From an uncultured Muribaculaceae bacterium (GTDB taxonomy: Bacteria > Bacteroidota > Bacteroidia > Bacteroidales > Muribaculaceae), in the NCBI GenBank assembly GCA_910577465.1, contig CAJTMM010000002.1, positions 47,509 to 111,508 of the forward strand: a DNA stretch of 64,000 bases. The letters run 5' to 3'. Positions 43,801 through 52,840 of the stretch are shown here, in pieces. Both the position numbers and the translations under genes were made by a program. The number at the start of each line of letters is the position of its first letter. Within the stretch, counting starts at the first letter, position 1. A model generated the notes under the pieces. The model did not search any database and was not told the origin of the DNA. It saw only the letters and a list, made by a program, of their open reading frames with translations.

Positions 43801-44055
43801 GGAACCTGATGATGAACTCATATACATCATGCCGTCGACACCGTTGACCTGTTCTTCAATCGGTACGCCAATAGTCGATGCCACAGTTTCGGCATCAGCT
43901 CCGGGATAGGTAGCGGATACCATGACCGTCGGAGGTGTTATATCCGGAAATTGTGCAACAGGAAGAGTTTTTATAGTGAGCAATCCTGCGAGAATCATAA
44001 ATATAGCTATGACGATTGCAAATATTGGGCGGTCAATGAAGAATCGAGAGAACAT
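40864..44055 (-). CDS. RND efflux transporter, HAE1 (AcrB/MexB) family
   Basis: The 1063-residue inner-membrane proton-driven pump of a tripartite multidrug efflux system. It begins MFSRFFIDRPIFAIVIAIF, the standard HAE1 start, and has twelve expected membrane helices with two large periplasmic loops. The proton-relay pair is present in AIAIVVDDAIVVVEDC (about residues 408-409, TM4). The second half carries GLSAKNAILIVEYAVD and GMAINAVVGTLFVPNFW. The C-terminal 30 residues are Ser/Thr rich. It is the last gene of the operon OMF-adaptor-pump; this order is common in Bacteroidetes. Substrates cannot be predicted, but the operon leader suggests regulation by translation status. Confidence 0.96.
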   Translation of the reverse strand: MFSRFFIDRPIFAIVIAIFMILAGLLTIKTLPVAQFPDITPPTVMVSATYPGADAETVASTIGVPIEEQVNGVDGMMYMSSSSGSDGSYSLTITFETGTDLDMATVKVQNRISMAEASLPSSVKQQGVTVMSRSSNIIMFVALESDNPKLYDALYLTNYAKLNIVDELSRVDGVGQVGAFGAGEYSMRIWLDPAVMQVRGITAAEVAQAIESQNIEVSAGDVGAAPNSNIAPFQYTLTAKGRLTTTDEFGNIIIRTEPDGSMLRLRDIARIDLGSDSYGNESLVSGKEAGLLGIYQLPGANALEVANRVKDKLNELEQYFPEGVHYRVIMNSTDFVTESIDDVLVTFVETTLIVMIVILFFLQSWRAVIIPMITIPVSLIATFAVMKLFGFTINTLTLFGLVLAIAIVVDDAIVVVEDCARIVDKGLMTPRKAAEKAMTELQGPVIGEVLVLLSVFIPTAFISGITGELYKQFALTIAVSTAFSGFNALTFTPAMCALFLRPRKAQSRFLPYRWFNKGFAATLNGYMKIVGTFLKRPVIAIAAYLAITAVAFWGFLKMPTSYVPEEDMGYFMGSVQLPVGASVERTNAVLHQATERLLAIPEVDNVISISGFSFLGGGNSSNLGALMVTLKPWNERKGKDSGVDAIIERFEESCSDIQEAIIFALNPPAIPGLGLASGLQMQLLDINNRGPEAMRNALDDIQQAAKKDSRIASVTSLYEGTVPQYMLNLDRDKVEMLGLSLSDVFNSLGSFTGQRYVNDFNEFGRVYEVLLSGDAAARTNITDVLRLSVKNSSGEMVPFSSFVTIEPVMGQPSVSRYNMYSTASLTATPAKNVSSSDAIKAMEEIVTHTVGSNYSYAWTGEAYQETQGGTTVAIVMIFAVLVTLLVLAAQYESITDPIAVVISMPTAILGTVIGCLIMGQSISIYTQIGIILLLGLSAKNAILIVEYAVDFRKAGQPIRQAALDAGRIRFRPIMMTALAFVFGVMPMLFASGAGANSRIALGTAVVFGMAINAVVGTLFVPNFWELLERFRQRHLASVFNPTAQSSTSADSSTNIETPKPPSS

Positions 44056-44095
44056 GACGTAAGATATAGTGTGATTGAAATATGGTGAGCTGCTT

Positions 44096-45202
44096 CTATT
44101 TAGTAAGTATCGGATGTACGTACATTCCGTCGCGAACCTTGAGCATAGCTTTCGTTACGTAACGGGCACCTTCCTGTACGCCGGATGTGACTACACGCAT
44201 TGAGTCATTTGCCATCTGCCCGATTTTTATAGGGGTGTACACCACTTTTCCGGAGTCGTTGACAGTATAGATATATTTACCCAGTTGGTCGGAAGATATG
44301 GCGGAATCCTTAATCAGCAGTGCACGGGGATTGGACCGGGATGGTAGTGATATGGTCACATACATTCCGTCGTGCAGCTCGTTGTCGATGTTTTTAACCT
44401 CAGCCCGCATTTTTAGTGTGCCGGTGTTAGGATCTACTGCCGGTGCAATGTATTTTAGACGTCCGAAATAATTATGTGGCATGGGTTGGGTAAATGAGAA
44501 TGGTATTGAGTCGAAGTTTACGGCATCAGTACGATGGTCGAGTATAATCTGCTGGAGGGTTTTGTCGTCAATGAAAAATTCTGCGTATAATGTGGCATCC
44601 TCATATATGGTAGCCAAAGCGACTGGAGAACCGGCTCCATTTAAGAATGCTCCCACGCTGTAATTGGAGGCCCCGGCATGTCCATTGAATGGTGCGCGTA
44701 TTTTGCAATATCCGAGATTGGTCTGTGCGGTTTGTAACGCTGCTTCTGCATTGCGTATCGCGGCTTCACTCTGTTGCATGGTACTTTGTGCCTTGTTTAC
44801 TTCCATCTGGGCTACAGCGTCGCTTTCCAAGGCTTTTTTCATCGCTTTATATTGTGCGGTGGCGTAATCGTAATTGCTTTTAGCGGTAGCAAGTTGCGCA
44901 CTTGCTTGACGTACTGCATCATTATATTGTGTGCTTTCTATCGTGAAAAGCAGCTGTCCCTTGGTCACAGCATCGCCATTGGTGTAGTTCTGGGCTGTGA
45001 GATACCCGCTCACACGAGCAACCACATCAACGGAATTGTTTGCTTTAAGCGTCCCGGGATAAGTGTTGTATATGACAACAGAATCTGTGACTATTTCAGC
45101 TACATCAATATCCGGAGCTTGATCCGACGTTTTGTTATCCGATTGGTGGCATGATGTAGCACCTATAAGTATTGCGATTGACAGTGCGATTATTTGTTTC
45201 AT
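44096..45202 (-). CDS. RND efflux periplasmic adaptor (membrane fusion) lipoprotein
   Basis: A 368-residue membrane fusion protein that links the RND pump to the outer-membrane channel. A lipoprotein signal (MKQIIALSIAILIGATSC, Cys at position 18) anchors it to the inner membrane. A barrel-sandwich hybrid domain (VDVVARVSGYLTAQNYTNGD), an alpha-hairpin (about residues 95-160), a second sandwich half (GYCKIRAPFNGHAG) and a beta-barrel domain with KYIAPAVDPNTGTLKMRAEV follow in order. It lies 40 bp before the pump gene and 21 bp after the channel gene. Confidence 0.95.
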   Translation of the reverse strand: MKQIIALSIAILIGATSCHQSDNKTSDQAPDIDVAEIVTDSVVIYNTYPGTLKANNSVDVVARVSGYLTAQNYTNGDAVTKGQLLFTIESTQYNDAVRQASAQLATAKSNYDYATAQYKAMKKALESDAVAQMEVNKAQSTMQQSEAAIRNAEAALQTAQTNLGYCKIRAPFNGHAGASNYSVGAFLNGAGSPVALATIYEDATLYAEFFIDDKTLQQIILDHRTDAVNFDSIPFSFTQPMPHNYFGRLKYIAPAVDPNTGTLKMRAEVKNIDNELHDGMYVTISLPSRSNPRALLIKDSAISSDQLGKYIYTVNDSGKVVYTPIKIGQMANDSMRVVTSGVQEGARYVTKAMLKVRDGMYVHPILTK

Positions 45203-45223
45203 GATTCCACGTGTGTTGATTTG

Positions 45224-46636
45224 TTATTTGATTAATTCAGATATGTTCCAACCGCCGCCGAGCGCTTCGTATAATTTGATGAGTGCAACTGCGGCATTGC
45301 CTTTTTCCACCGCGAGCTGGTCGGAATATTGCAGATAGCTTATCTGGGCATCCGCCACATCTGTGAAGTCGGTTAGGCCTTGCTTGTATAAGTCTATCGA
45401 TAGGTCGAAAGCCTCCTTTGCTTGAGCAACAACGTTCTGCAAATAGTCTATGGAGCGAAGCAGATATTTGTATGAGACCATTGCGTTATCTACTTCTTGT
45501 ACTGCGGTCATAAGTGCGAGGTTGTACTGGTCTATGGCTACTTGCATATTCTCTCGCGCTGTGACTAATGACGCATTACGTGCCATACCGTCAAATATGG
45601 TCCAAGAGAGTTTTGGGGCTATTGAGTAAGTAAATGAATTGCTGTCAAATATCTTATCAATGCTGTGGGATGCGACACCGATTGAACCTTCTATGGTTAG
45701 TGTAGGTAAGAAATCTTTCTTTGCTATTCCTACCGCAGCGGCAGCGGCAGCCAATGAATATTCAGCCTGGACTATATCCGGACGTCTACGTAACAAATCT
45801 AAAGGAATGCCAATGCCCACAATCTGTCTGTATTCCGGAATCGGCTTGATTGGAACAAGTTTAGACGTGATGGTTTCGGGGTATTCTCCGATGAGTATGG
45901 ATATTGCATTGATGGATGTTTTGATAGATGATTCAAGTTCCGGGATGGATGCTTCGGTCGAATAATAGATTGTAGCTGCCTGGGCGACATCGAGTTTCGA
46001 TGCCAAACCTGCTTCATGACGCGCTTCTGCGATTTTCAAGACCTTGCGTTGGGATTCCAGATGCTGCTGTGCAACGGCAAGTTCAGTTTGTAAGGTGCGC
46101 AATCGGATGTATGCTGAAGCAATATCCCCACAGATGCTTACCATTGTAGCTGCATATTCTGCCTGTGTCGCTAACCATTGTGCCTTGCCTTGCTTAACTT
46201 TCGATGTGATTTTACCGAATAAGTCTATCTGCCATGCCATGTCTATACCGGTTGAGAAATAATTGAGGTCGGTATGTGGCATTGATGTTGATGTGGTGTT
46301 ACCGGAATTACGTGAAGATATCCATCCGGCAGAAATACCTAACGTCGGATAATAGGCCGCTTTTGCATTTCTGATTGTTTGGCGGGCTATGTTTATGCGT
46401 CGTGCAGCAATTGTGATATTGAAATTGTTGTCAATACCGTGGCTTATGAGAGAGTCGAGCAAGGGATCCGATAATGATTTCCACCAATTGTCCTCAGATG
46501 GTAGTGTTTGAGTGTATTGTGCATCGTAATTCCACTGTGACGGGATACTATCACGAAGATATCGGTCGGGAACCGTTGCCTGTGTTGCTGATGCAGCACA
46601 GAGCATAATGCCGAAAAGGGTATATATTCCTCTCAT
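45224..46636 (-). CDS. RND efflux outer-membrane channel (TolC/OprM-like)
   Basis: 470 residues forming the outer-membrane duct. A signal peptide (1-20, ASATQA) precedes the mature part; unlike most NodT/OprM members, no lipobox Cys stands at the cleavage site, so it is probably not lipidated. Two repeated OEP domains are visible, each with the A-x-R-x-x-x-A-x-x-x-I and L-x-x-R-P-D-I patterns (LDLLRRRPDIVQAEYSLAAA). It ends ALGGGWNISELIK. First gene of the operon. Its ATG lies about 180 nt downstream of the predicted transcript start, behind a short reading frame and a terminator hairpin. Confidence 0.94.
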   Translation of the reverse strand: MRGIYTLFGIMLCAASATQATVPDRYLRDSIPSQWNYDAQYTQTLPSEDNWWKSLSDPLLDSLISHGIDNNFNITIAARRINIARQTIRNAKAAYYPTLGISAGWISSRNSGNTTSTSMPHTDLNYFSTGIDMAWQIDLFGKITSKVKQGKAQWLATQAEYAATMVSICGDIASAYIRLRTLQTELAVAQQHLESQRKVLKIAEARHEAGLASKLDVAQAATIYYSTEASIPELESSIKTSINAISILIGEYPETITSKLVPIKPIPEYRQIVGIGIPLDLLRRRPDIVQAEYSLAAAAAAVGIAKKDFLPTLTIEGSIGVASHSIDKIFDSNSFTYSIAPKLSWTIFDGMARNASLVTARENMQVAIDQYNLALMTAVQEVDNAMVSYKYLLRSIDYLQNVVAQAKEAFDLSIDLYKQGLTDFTDVADAQISYLQYSDQLAVEKGNAAVALIKLYEALGGGWNISELIK

Positions 46637-46751
46637 AAAATCGTCGGTTAAAACAATGATATAACCTTGATAATGTAGAGTGTGTTTTGGAACTTAAAGT
46701 TTTTTAACCCGTATAATTATTAACCAAAAATAAATGTTGGGATATGGACAT

Positions 46752-46783
46752 AAAAAAAATTACTCGTCATCACGACGAATAAT
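46752..46783 (-). terminator. Leader terminator (putative attenuator) before the RND operon
   Basis: On the minus strand ATTATTCGTC (46774-46783) and GACGAGTAAT (46759-46768) form a 10-bp stem with one G-U pair and a 5-nt loop GTGAT, followed at once by a run of seven further T (46752-46758). It starts 4 nt after the stop of a six-codon reading frame and ends 115 bp before the channel gene, with no other gene in between. In this position it acts on the RND operon's own transcript. A weak alternative -7 (TATTTTTG, 46725-46732) beyond it has no -33 partner. Confidence 0.75.
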
Positions 46784-46787
46784 CTTC

Positions 46788-46808
46788 TTACCTTAAATCT
46801 AATACCAT
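46788..46808 (-). CDS. Putative six-residue leader peptide of the RND operon
   Basis: ATG GTA TTA GAT TTA AGG TAA encodes MVLDLR. The ATG lies 12 nt after the -7 box, so the message would carry only a few untranslated bases before it, as for nearly leaderless genes elsewhere in this window. The stop is 4 nt from the left arm of the terminator hairpin, so a ribosome stalled anywhere on this frame would cover that arm and block termination. Short leader peptides ending near Leu-Arg are known to stall ribosomes with macrolides in other bacteria; whether this peptide does is unknown. Translation has not been shown. Confidence 0.45.
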   Translation of the reverse strand: MVLDLR

Positions 46809-46820
46809 GAAAAACTGATG

Positions 46821-46851
46821 CAAAGTTAATCGGTCTATTTTTTATGTGCAA
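46821..46851 (-). promoter_or_regulatory. Promoter of the RND efflux operon leader
   Basis: Minus strand -33 TTG (46849-46851), 20-bp spacer, -7 TAACTTTG (46821-46828), a full match to the Bacteroidetes consensus. Transcription should begin near 46814. Confidence 0.7.
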
Positions 46852-46916
46852 GAGTAGATACTTATGTTTAACGCTATTTAACTAAAAAGTATGTTTTTAC
46901 AGTATCAAATAAAGAA

Positions 46917-46948
46917 ATGGTGCACACACATAAGGAGTGGTGCACCAT
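46917..46948 (-). terminator. Terminator after the alpha-2-macroglobulin gene
   Basis: A 9-bp perfect stem ATGGTGCAC/GTGCACCAT (46917-46925, 46940-46948), 23 bp past the stop and followed on the minus strand by a T-rich stretch. It insulates the macroglobulin gene from the RND promoter. Confidence 0.7.
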
Positions 46949-46971
46949 CGTATTATTATATTAAGATCTTA

Positions 46972-49900
46972 TTAAGGATTTGTATGGAGAGCGGTTCCGG
47001 AAGAGTGTGCCGTGATTTGTGGGGCATATTGGCTTTGCAGTGTTGCAATACCGGATGCATAGGTTCCTGAATTGTTTACCCATAACTCATATCCGAGCAT
47101 GTATGTTCCTTTGGGCATACGTGTCACGAACATGGTGGTACAAGCATCGCGATTTTCGCGGTAAAAACAGATACCATCGGAATATATGGGTGCCGGTAGC
47201 TGTTCTACGGGTTCGAGACAAGCAGCACGGTCATCGGTTATTGCTACATATTCCATGTCGCGGTTGGCATGTATTATGAGTTGCACTTTCACTCTGTCGC
47301 CAACTTTTAAATCGGATGTCTCTTGCCATTGGTTGCCTACTTGTTTGTAGAACCGTTTTTCTATGCTCACGGCTTCACATTTCGCAGCTTTGACATCAGT
47401 CATTGAATTCCTGGACTGGCTATATATAGCCCCCCAGGCTGGAGTCATGTCCGATTTGCGTACGACCATTTTATCTCCTGAATGGGATATTCGAGAAATG
47501 TCGGTGCGGAAATACCCCAGGATGTCCTCAATCTTTTCAGGAGTGACTGGAGTGCCTGCAATGGTAATCTGTGCCGGTTGAGCTTTGGCAACCCATGTCT
47601 GGGAAGTGGAAAGTATTGCGGCAATAACATCACTTGCGGTAGAAGATGTACCCCAATTTCGGGTCTCTTTCTGCAATATAAGCCATTGACGTATAGCATC
47701 TACTTCCTTGGCATTAGGCATAAGAGTATGGAATGCCATAAGGGCGTCGGCGGTTACTGACAGTTGTGTCATGCTTCCACCCATAAGATCTCCGACAGAT
47801 GGCCACCACATTCCTTGAGTGGGGGTAGATTCGGCATATTGACGTAAGGACTCGAGTATTGTTAGGGCGGTGTTGTCATAGCCATGATTGTGAAGCATTA
47901 TGGCTGCCCGGGCTTTACCTCCGATAGACATGTCACGCCAGCCTTTGATGGTTCGCTGTACCATGAGATTGATTATATTATTCCCGGTGAGCGATGGCGT
48001 GAAGTCTTTCCAAAGGTCGCATAGTGTCACGAAATAAGTATAGTCGTTTTTCGGATAGCGTCGGTACTGCTTCTCAACCTCAGTTTGATAGTATGCCATT
48101 GCGTTCAACATCATGTTGTATAATGTCTTGTTGTCAGGAAAGTACCCCAAACGGTTAAGACGTCCGAGTGTGTAGAGAACAGCTCCCGTACACCATTGGG
48201 ATGATTCGGTGCATTGGTCTATCCATGCCCATCCGCCATCACCACGCTGAAGTTTGGTGAGAGTTGCTATGGACTGGGAGTAAACTTGCTTAATCTGATT
48301 TTTATCGAATAGCAGAGCAAGACGTTGCATACGCTCGGTGTCGGAGCGTGCATCCATCATCCAGGGAGTTGCCTGCAGCAATATGGTCTTGAGGTCGGCG
48401 TTACGCTCAAGCATAGACACGAGAGTGGAATCCGAACGATTGGATTCGGTCCATTCGCGTATGGCATGAGCAATTACCGGATTGCTGCGTAAAATTCCTT
48501 CAGCAACCGCTGCGGAGAATATTGCGTCGGCAGCTTCCTGCGCTGATGACGGTTTGCCACTTTGCAAGCCGGGGAGCGCGGTAACCACGTACCAGGTGGG
48601 ATTGTCACAGAATTGCAGGGTTACGCGTGCATCCCGGGATAACTTGGGCAATTGCATAGTGAATAGCAAAGAGTCTGGCGAAATGTAGAATGGTTGCGTC
48701 TCTATAACAGGTGTTATGGAGGGGAGCACAGGTATGAGTGCTTGCTCGCCATCGGCAAATTTATCTGTATGTGCCTTGATTCGGTAACCTATAAACGGAG
48801 CGTTTTCCGGTGCATGTACTGTAATGGCGGTGGTAGACGAGCTTCCCGCAGGTATGGAGATTGTTGTATCGGAAGATGCGGTAACGGCAGATGTGCTTGG
48901 ATCAAACAATTCGATACATACGGCAATATCAGTTTCCGATTCGGAGTTATTTATGACCAAGGCATTGATTATAGCAGAATCGCCGGTGCGCAAGAATCTT
49001 GGAAGATTAGGCTGAACCATAACCGGTTTATTCGCTACAATATCGGCAGTAAAATTGTCGGTGATTATCTCCTTGGTATAGGCTAAGGCATTGAACCGCC
49101 ATGTAGTATTGGCATCAGGAACGCGGAAAGAAAATGAGAGGTGTCCAGAAGCATCGGTAGTGAGCATTGGGCGGAAGAATGCCAGTGGAACTTCGCTTTT
49201 TCGATAAGAGAACTTCGTATCCTCCTTAGAGTTCTGTGCCATTCCGCTTTCTCCGCCATCAGAAGTGTTAACTCCGTAACAGGTGACCACTACTTCGGCT
49301 AATGAAGCAGACGAATCAAATACCTGTGAATGCTCTACAACGTTAAGAAGCTCATCAGCGGCTTCCTCTTCGGTGCTTTCAGCGACTTTTGCCTCGTCTT
49401 TTGCCATGATGCCGGCGGCTTTACCCATAAGCAGCATGTTAGTGCCGCGAATGCGTATAAAATTGCTGTAGAAATTGCGGCCGTAGGTATTGAATTGCGG
49501 TACGATGATACTATTGCATCTCAGTCGAGAGTATGAGGTAGAGACATTTGCATATACACTTCCTTGGATGGAGGGGGCATCTATGCTGAACGACGGTAGA
49601 TAGGTATTACTCGGATTGAATTGCCTGAATTGTGTCTCAAGTGCATCGAGCGCGCTATTGTACATGCTCAATATCATGGCTGATTCCACAGAATTACTAT
49701 CTGTACCGACAGTCCTGAAAGTCCAGGTTTCCTCAGTACCCGGAATCAAGCGGTCGCGGAACGATTCTGCGATTATTTTCAGCGATTTGATTGAGTTGCG
49801 CTTTGTTACCTTTAATTTTAGGTTATGGTTTTTATAATTGTGAGCTACATAAAGAGATATGTTGGCTGCATCGCAATCGTCAGGCAGCTTTATATCCAAT

Positions 49901-52707
49901 TTGTGTAGACCTGCCGGAGATTTAATCCAACGTTGCTCGATTATTCGTTTGTCATCAGAGAGTGTATAAAGCATGTAGGTGTTGCCAAACGACGTTCCAT
50001 ATAACAAAGTTGTGGAATTACCTTTTTCGATAATTATATCATTATATTCCTGCGGAACCCATAAGGGAGATGCGATGGGCGGCATAGTGTCATCCGGACG
50101 ATATAAGCTTATATAGTCTATACTTACAGAGTCGGATGGTGAGTCGGGCAATGTAAACACCACGCGGTATGTGCCTGAGGGTATCGTACTCCAATTAATG
50201 GTTGGGTCATCAGTGTTAAGTGATGATTGATAAATGATATCGTCATCAGATATTATACGGTAATTAACCGAATGGGTTATCGGATTTCCTGCACCATTAA
50301 GGACTTTGACGTTAATCTTATGAGGTATTGAAACGTTGATGTCTGATGGAAGTGACGCCAATAACTGCATGGATTGACCGGGACTGAACCGTTTGCTTGT
50401 TTGACGGCTTTCGCCGGATAGTGATGTGGCTGTAATCTCAGCTGTGAACAGACCTGTTGGGGCAGGCGAGTTTTCAATCAATTGTTTGGTAAGGACAATA
50501 TTGAAATTGCCATAGGAGTCGGTGGAGTCCGTAACATTATAGAATGGAACTGAGTTGCTGACTCGCCACCAATAGCGTTCGGCTACAGACAGGTCAAGGG
50601 TGATGGGGATACCGGACATTGGGATACCGGAATATGTGCGTACCGTTCCTCGTAAGGTGATATCTCCTTCCGTGGGTGAGCCATTGTCAACTTGGGTGAC
50701 TTCAACAAAGAATGTGGGTAATTTATAGTCCGATACCATGAATTCTATTGGTTGAAAGAATTCATCGTCAATCTCGGTACTTATCTGATAAGAGCCGGTA
50801 AGTTCTCCCTGAGGTATGACGAATGTTCCATGCGTACGTCCGTAGGAATCGGTGGTGGTAATGCAAGTGTCAACCGTAATACCATTTGCGTTACGCATGT
50901 AAACTTTTATTTTCTTGTCGTTGCAGAGACGGTGGGCAGTTCCTTTCGACTGGTAGGCAATTATGCTCCATTGTACGGTATCTCCGGGGTGGTATATCGC
51001 AAGATCTGAATATCCGGTGGTGAATAATTCCCATTCCGGTCCATCTTCTGCCGCATCATACATGTATTGCCCCATTGAATATCGGTCAGAGCCTTTTATC
51101 GCATATACCTGTCCTGAATGGCCTTTATTAAATATATGGAATCCGTTTTTGTCAGTGGTTCCGAGTTTGATTAGTTTAGACTTGGCGGTGCGACTGTTGT
51201 CAATAAACATCAATGTGGCATTTTCTATAGGCTGACCAGTCGCAGGGTTGATTGTTATTATTGTGGTCTTGTCAAGTGCCATTCTTCCTACAGCAAGTTG
51301 CGTGCATCGTATGCTACGGTATGATTGGCGCGAATTGTTTTTTTTGCCATCAATTTCCGGTACGGCTATGTAGCATCCGTATGAAGGTACGGAAACAGTT
51401 ATGTTTGTATCGGTTGAGAAGGGGATTTGACCGGTAAATGGGATACGATGTGTCGATACCAATGCCGGAGGTGTTGCAGGATTGAAACGATAGTAGTTGT
51501 CGGAGTTATCAAAGGATTCCGGCAGACGATATATTTTTACGGTTACAGCAGTGGTATTGGATGCATTTATCTTGATTTTAAAATCGACAGCTGGTGCGAC
51601 GATTTGTGGTGATGATATATTTACGCTTTTCTGAGCTAAAGAAGCAATTGTGTTTTTGATGCAATTGATGCGATAGAAATCAGGATAGCGTTTTTCAAAC
51701 GATTTAAGTTCAGAATATAGCCGCTTGGGCGTAAGAATGGTGTTGGATAACAGGGGATCGTCATCCTCTTCTTGAACGAAAGCGGCACTACTCAGTTCTA
51801 TAAGTATATCTCCTGAAAATTGGCTGCCGGAATACGTGGCATACAGGTCGTTGAGAAGTTTGAGCCGCTGTTTCTGTGCCTTCTCAGAGAGATTGTAGTA
51901 AACACCTTGCGTTATGAAATTGATACGGTCAAGCTCTATTCTAATGAGGGGGGCTATGTCATCCTTGTGGACGCGTAACAGATTTGCATAGATATCAAGT
52001 ATTTGTTGTGCCTCGGGCGATGCCGGAACAAATGCCGGAGATATAATGAATATGTTGCGCGGTGATAACATCAGCAATGAGAAAATATTACTGAACTGAG
52101 ATAGGGTCCTACGCAATTTAATTGACTCGTTGGCAACGAAATCATAAAGGGTAGGGTAGTAGATTAGTGTTTCACGGTCGGCTGTTATGATGTCAGTATA
52201 ATCAGCGAGTGATGCGGATTGCAGTTCCCGGGCATTGCGTAGGGCTTCAGTGCATAGTGAGCTTATGACATGACGGAATTGTTCGCCGCTCCATTCGGTA
52301 TAATCAGTGGGTAATGGAGTGAGTGGTTGCAGTCGAGTGTCAAATTTATATTTATTGGCAGAATATATGCTTTGGTATATTTGGGCAGTGAGGATGTTGA
52401 GCAGCGCTTTGGTGCGTTCATACTTTTCTTCAGCCTGAACTTGTTTGATACGCTCAAGCGTCGACGGCAGGCTATCGACAGTAATGGCACTCTGTGCTAA
52501 TGTTAGGTCTATCAAAGCCCGCACCACTGCTTGTCCGTCGGATTTTTTTAGAGCTGTAGCGAGATTTATCTCTGCCTGTGCCGAAACCTTTTTTGGAAAA
52601 GCAAAGTCAGGCTCGGAGATGGCATTTGCCGCGTTCATACCCATAGTGCAGAATAATGAAGTTAGTAAAGTGATAAGGAATAATCCTTTTAGATTATAAA
52701 TTTTCAT
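46972..52707 (-). CDS. Very large alpha-2-macroglobulin family protein (no thioester)
   Basis: A 1911-residue exported protein: signal peptide (1-28, ending NAANA), an N-terminal helical region (about 30-360), several macroglobulin beta domains (e.g. VDFKIKINASNTTAVTVKIY, LAIYHPGDTVQWSIIAY), a bait-like variable segment around residue 1130-1180 with acidic low-complexity sequence (KDEAKVAESTEEEAADELL), an A2M core with RPMLTTDASGHLSFSFRVPD ANTTWRF, and a helical terpenoid-cyclase-like domain (GDGGWAWIDQC). The CxEQ thioester motif is absent, so covalent trapping is unlikely. Proteins of this family may inhibit proteases or act in envelope maintenance. The longest frame starts at 52779; the ATG at 52707 begins the signal peptide. 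It follows the sigma/Spy-like operon after a hairpin. Confidence 0.9.
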   Translation of the reverse strand: MKIYNLKGLFLITLLTSLFCTMGMNAANAISEPDFAFPKKVSAQAEINLATALKKSDGQAVVRALIDLTLAQSAITVDSLPSTLERIKQVQAEEKYERTKALLNILTAQIYQSIYSANKYKFDTRLQPLTPLPTDYTEWSGEQFRHVISSLCTEALRNARELQSASLADYTDIITADRETLIYYPTLYDFVANESIKLRRTLSQFSNIFSLLMLSPRNIFIISPAFVPASPEAQQILDIYANLLRVHKDDIAPLIRIELDRINFITQGVYYNLSEKAQKQRLKLLNDLYATYSGSQFSGDILIELSSAAFVQEEDDDPLLSNTILTPKRLYSELKSFEKRYPDFYRINCIKNTIASLAQKSVNISSPQIVAPAVDFKIKINASNTTAVTVKIYRLPESFDNSDNYYRFNPATPPALVSTHRIPFTGQIPFSTDTNITVSVPSYGCYIAVPEIDGKKNNSRQSYRSIRCTQLAVGRMALDKTTIITINPATGQPIENATLMFIDNSRTAKSKLIKLGTTDKNGFHIFNKGHSGQVYAIKGSDRYSMGQYMYDAAEDGPEWELFTTGYSDLAIYHPGDTVQWSIIAYQSKGTAHRLCNDKKIKVYMRNANGITVDTCITTTDSYGRTHGTFVIPQGELTGSYQISTEIDDEFFQPIEFMVSDYKLPTFFVEVTQVDNGSPTEGDITLRGTVRTYSGIPMSGIPITLDLSVAERYWWRVSNSVPFYNVTDSTDSYGNFNIVLTKQLIENSPAPTGLFTAEITATSLSGESRQTSKRFSPGQSMQLLASLPSDINVSIPHKINVKVLNGAGNPITHSVNYRIISDDDIIYQSSLNTDDPTINWSTIPSGTYRVVFTLPDSPSDSVSIDYISLYRPDDTMPPIASPLWVPQEYNDIIIEKGNSTTLLYGTSFGNTYMLYTLSDDKRIIEQRWIKSPAGLHKLDIKLPDDCDAANISLYVAHNYKNHNLKLKVTKRNSIKSLKIIAESFRDRLIPGTEETWTFRTVGTDSNSVESAMILSMYNSALDALETQFRQFNPSNTYLPSFSIDAPSIQGSVYANVSTSYSRLRCNSIIVPQFNTYGRNFYSNFIRIRGTNMLLMGKAAGIMAKDEAKVAESTEEEAADELLNVVEHSQVFDSSASLAEVVVTCYGVNTSDGGESGMAQNSKEDTKFSYRKSEVPLAFFRPMLTTDASGHLSFSFRVPDANTTWRFNALAYTKEIITDNFTADIVANKPVMVQPNLPRFLRTGDSAIINALVINNSESETDIAVCIELFDPSTSAVTASSDTTISIPAGSSSTTAITVHAPENAPFIGYRIKAHTDKFADGEQALIPVLPSITPVIETQPFYISPDSLLFTMQLPKLSRDARVTLQFCDNPTWYVVTALPGLQSGKPSSAQEAADAIFSAAVAEGILRSNPVIAHAIREWTESNRSDSTLVSMLERNADLKTILLQATPWMMDARSDTERMQRLALLFDKNQIKQVYSQSIATLTKLQRGDGGWAWIDQCTESSQWCTGAVLYTLGRLNRLGYFPDNKTLYNMMLNAMAYYQTEVEKQYRRYPKNDYTYFVTLCDLWKDFTPSLTGNNIINLMVQRTIKGWRDMSIGGKARAAIMLHNHGYDNTALTILESLRQYAESTPTQGMWWPSVGDLMGGSMTQLSVTADALMAFHTLMPNAKEVDAIRQWLILQKETRNWGTSSTASDVIAAILSTSQTWVAKAQPAQITIAGTPVTPEKIEDILGYFRTDISRISHSGDKMVVRKSDMTPAWGAIYSQSRNSMTDVKAAKCEAVSIEKRFYKQVGNQWQETSDLKVGDRVKVQLIIHANRDMEYVAITDDRAACLEPVEQLPAPIYSDGICFYRENRDACTTMFVTRMPKGTYMLGYELWVNNSGTYASGIATLQSQYAPQITAHSSGTALHTNP

Positions 52708-52761
52708 AATGCAATGAGTGTGTTGTTTTCGTTGTGAGTTACTCCTAATATAAATGATAAA

Positions 52762-52818
52762 GCGACATAAAGAGTTCAATTGCCGCCGTATATGGAGGCT
52801 ATGATGTCTTTATGTCGC
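52762..52818 (-). terminator. Long hairpin between the sigma operon and the macroglobulin gene
   Basis: GCGACATAAAGA (52762-52773) pairs perfectly with TCTTTATGTCGC (52807-52818); an inner GCCgCC/GGaGGC pairing (about 52782-52799) closes most of the loop. On the minus strand it is followed by TTTATCATTTATATT, a modest T tract. It lies 22 bp after the Spy-like gene and probably ends that operon. Confidence 0.6.
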
Positions 52819-52840
52819 CTGATGGGATAGGTGGCGACGT

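Noticed and set aside
46972..52707. Thioester-type macroglobulin
   Set aside because: No CxEQ motif was found anywhere in the translated protein.
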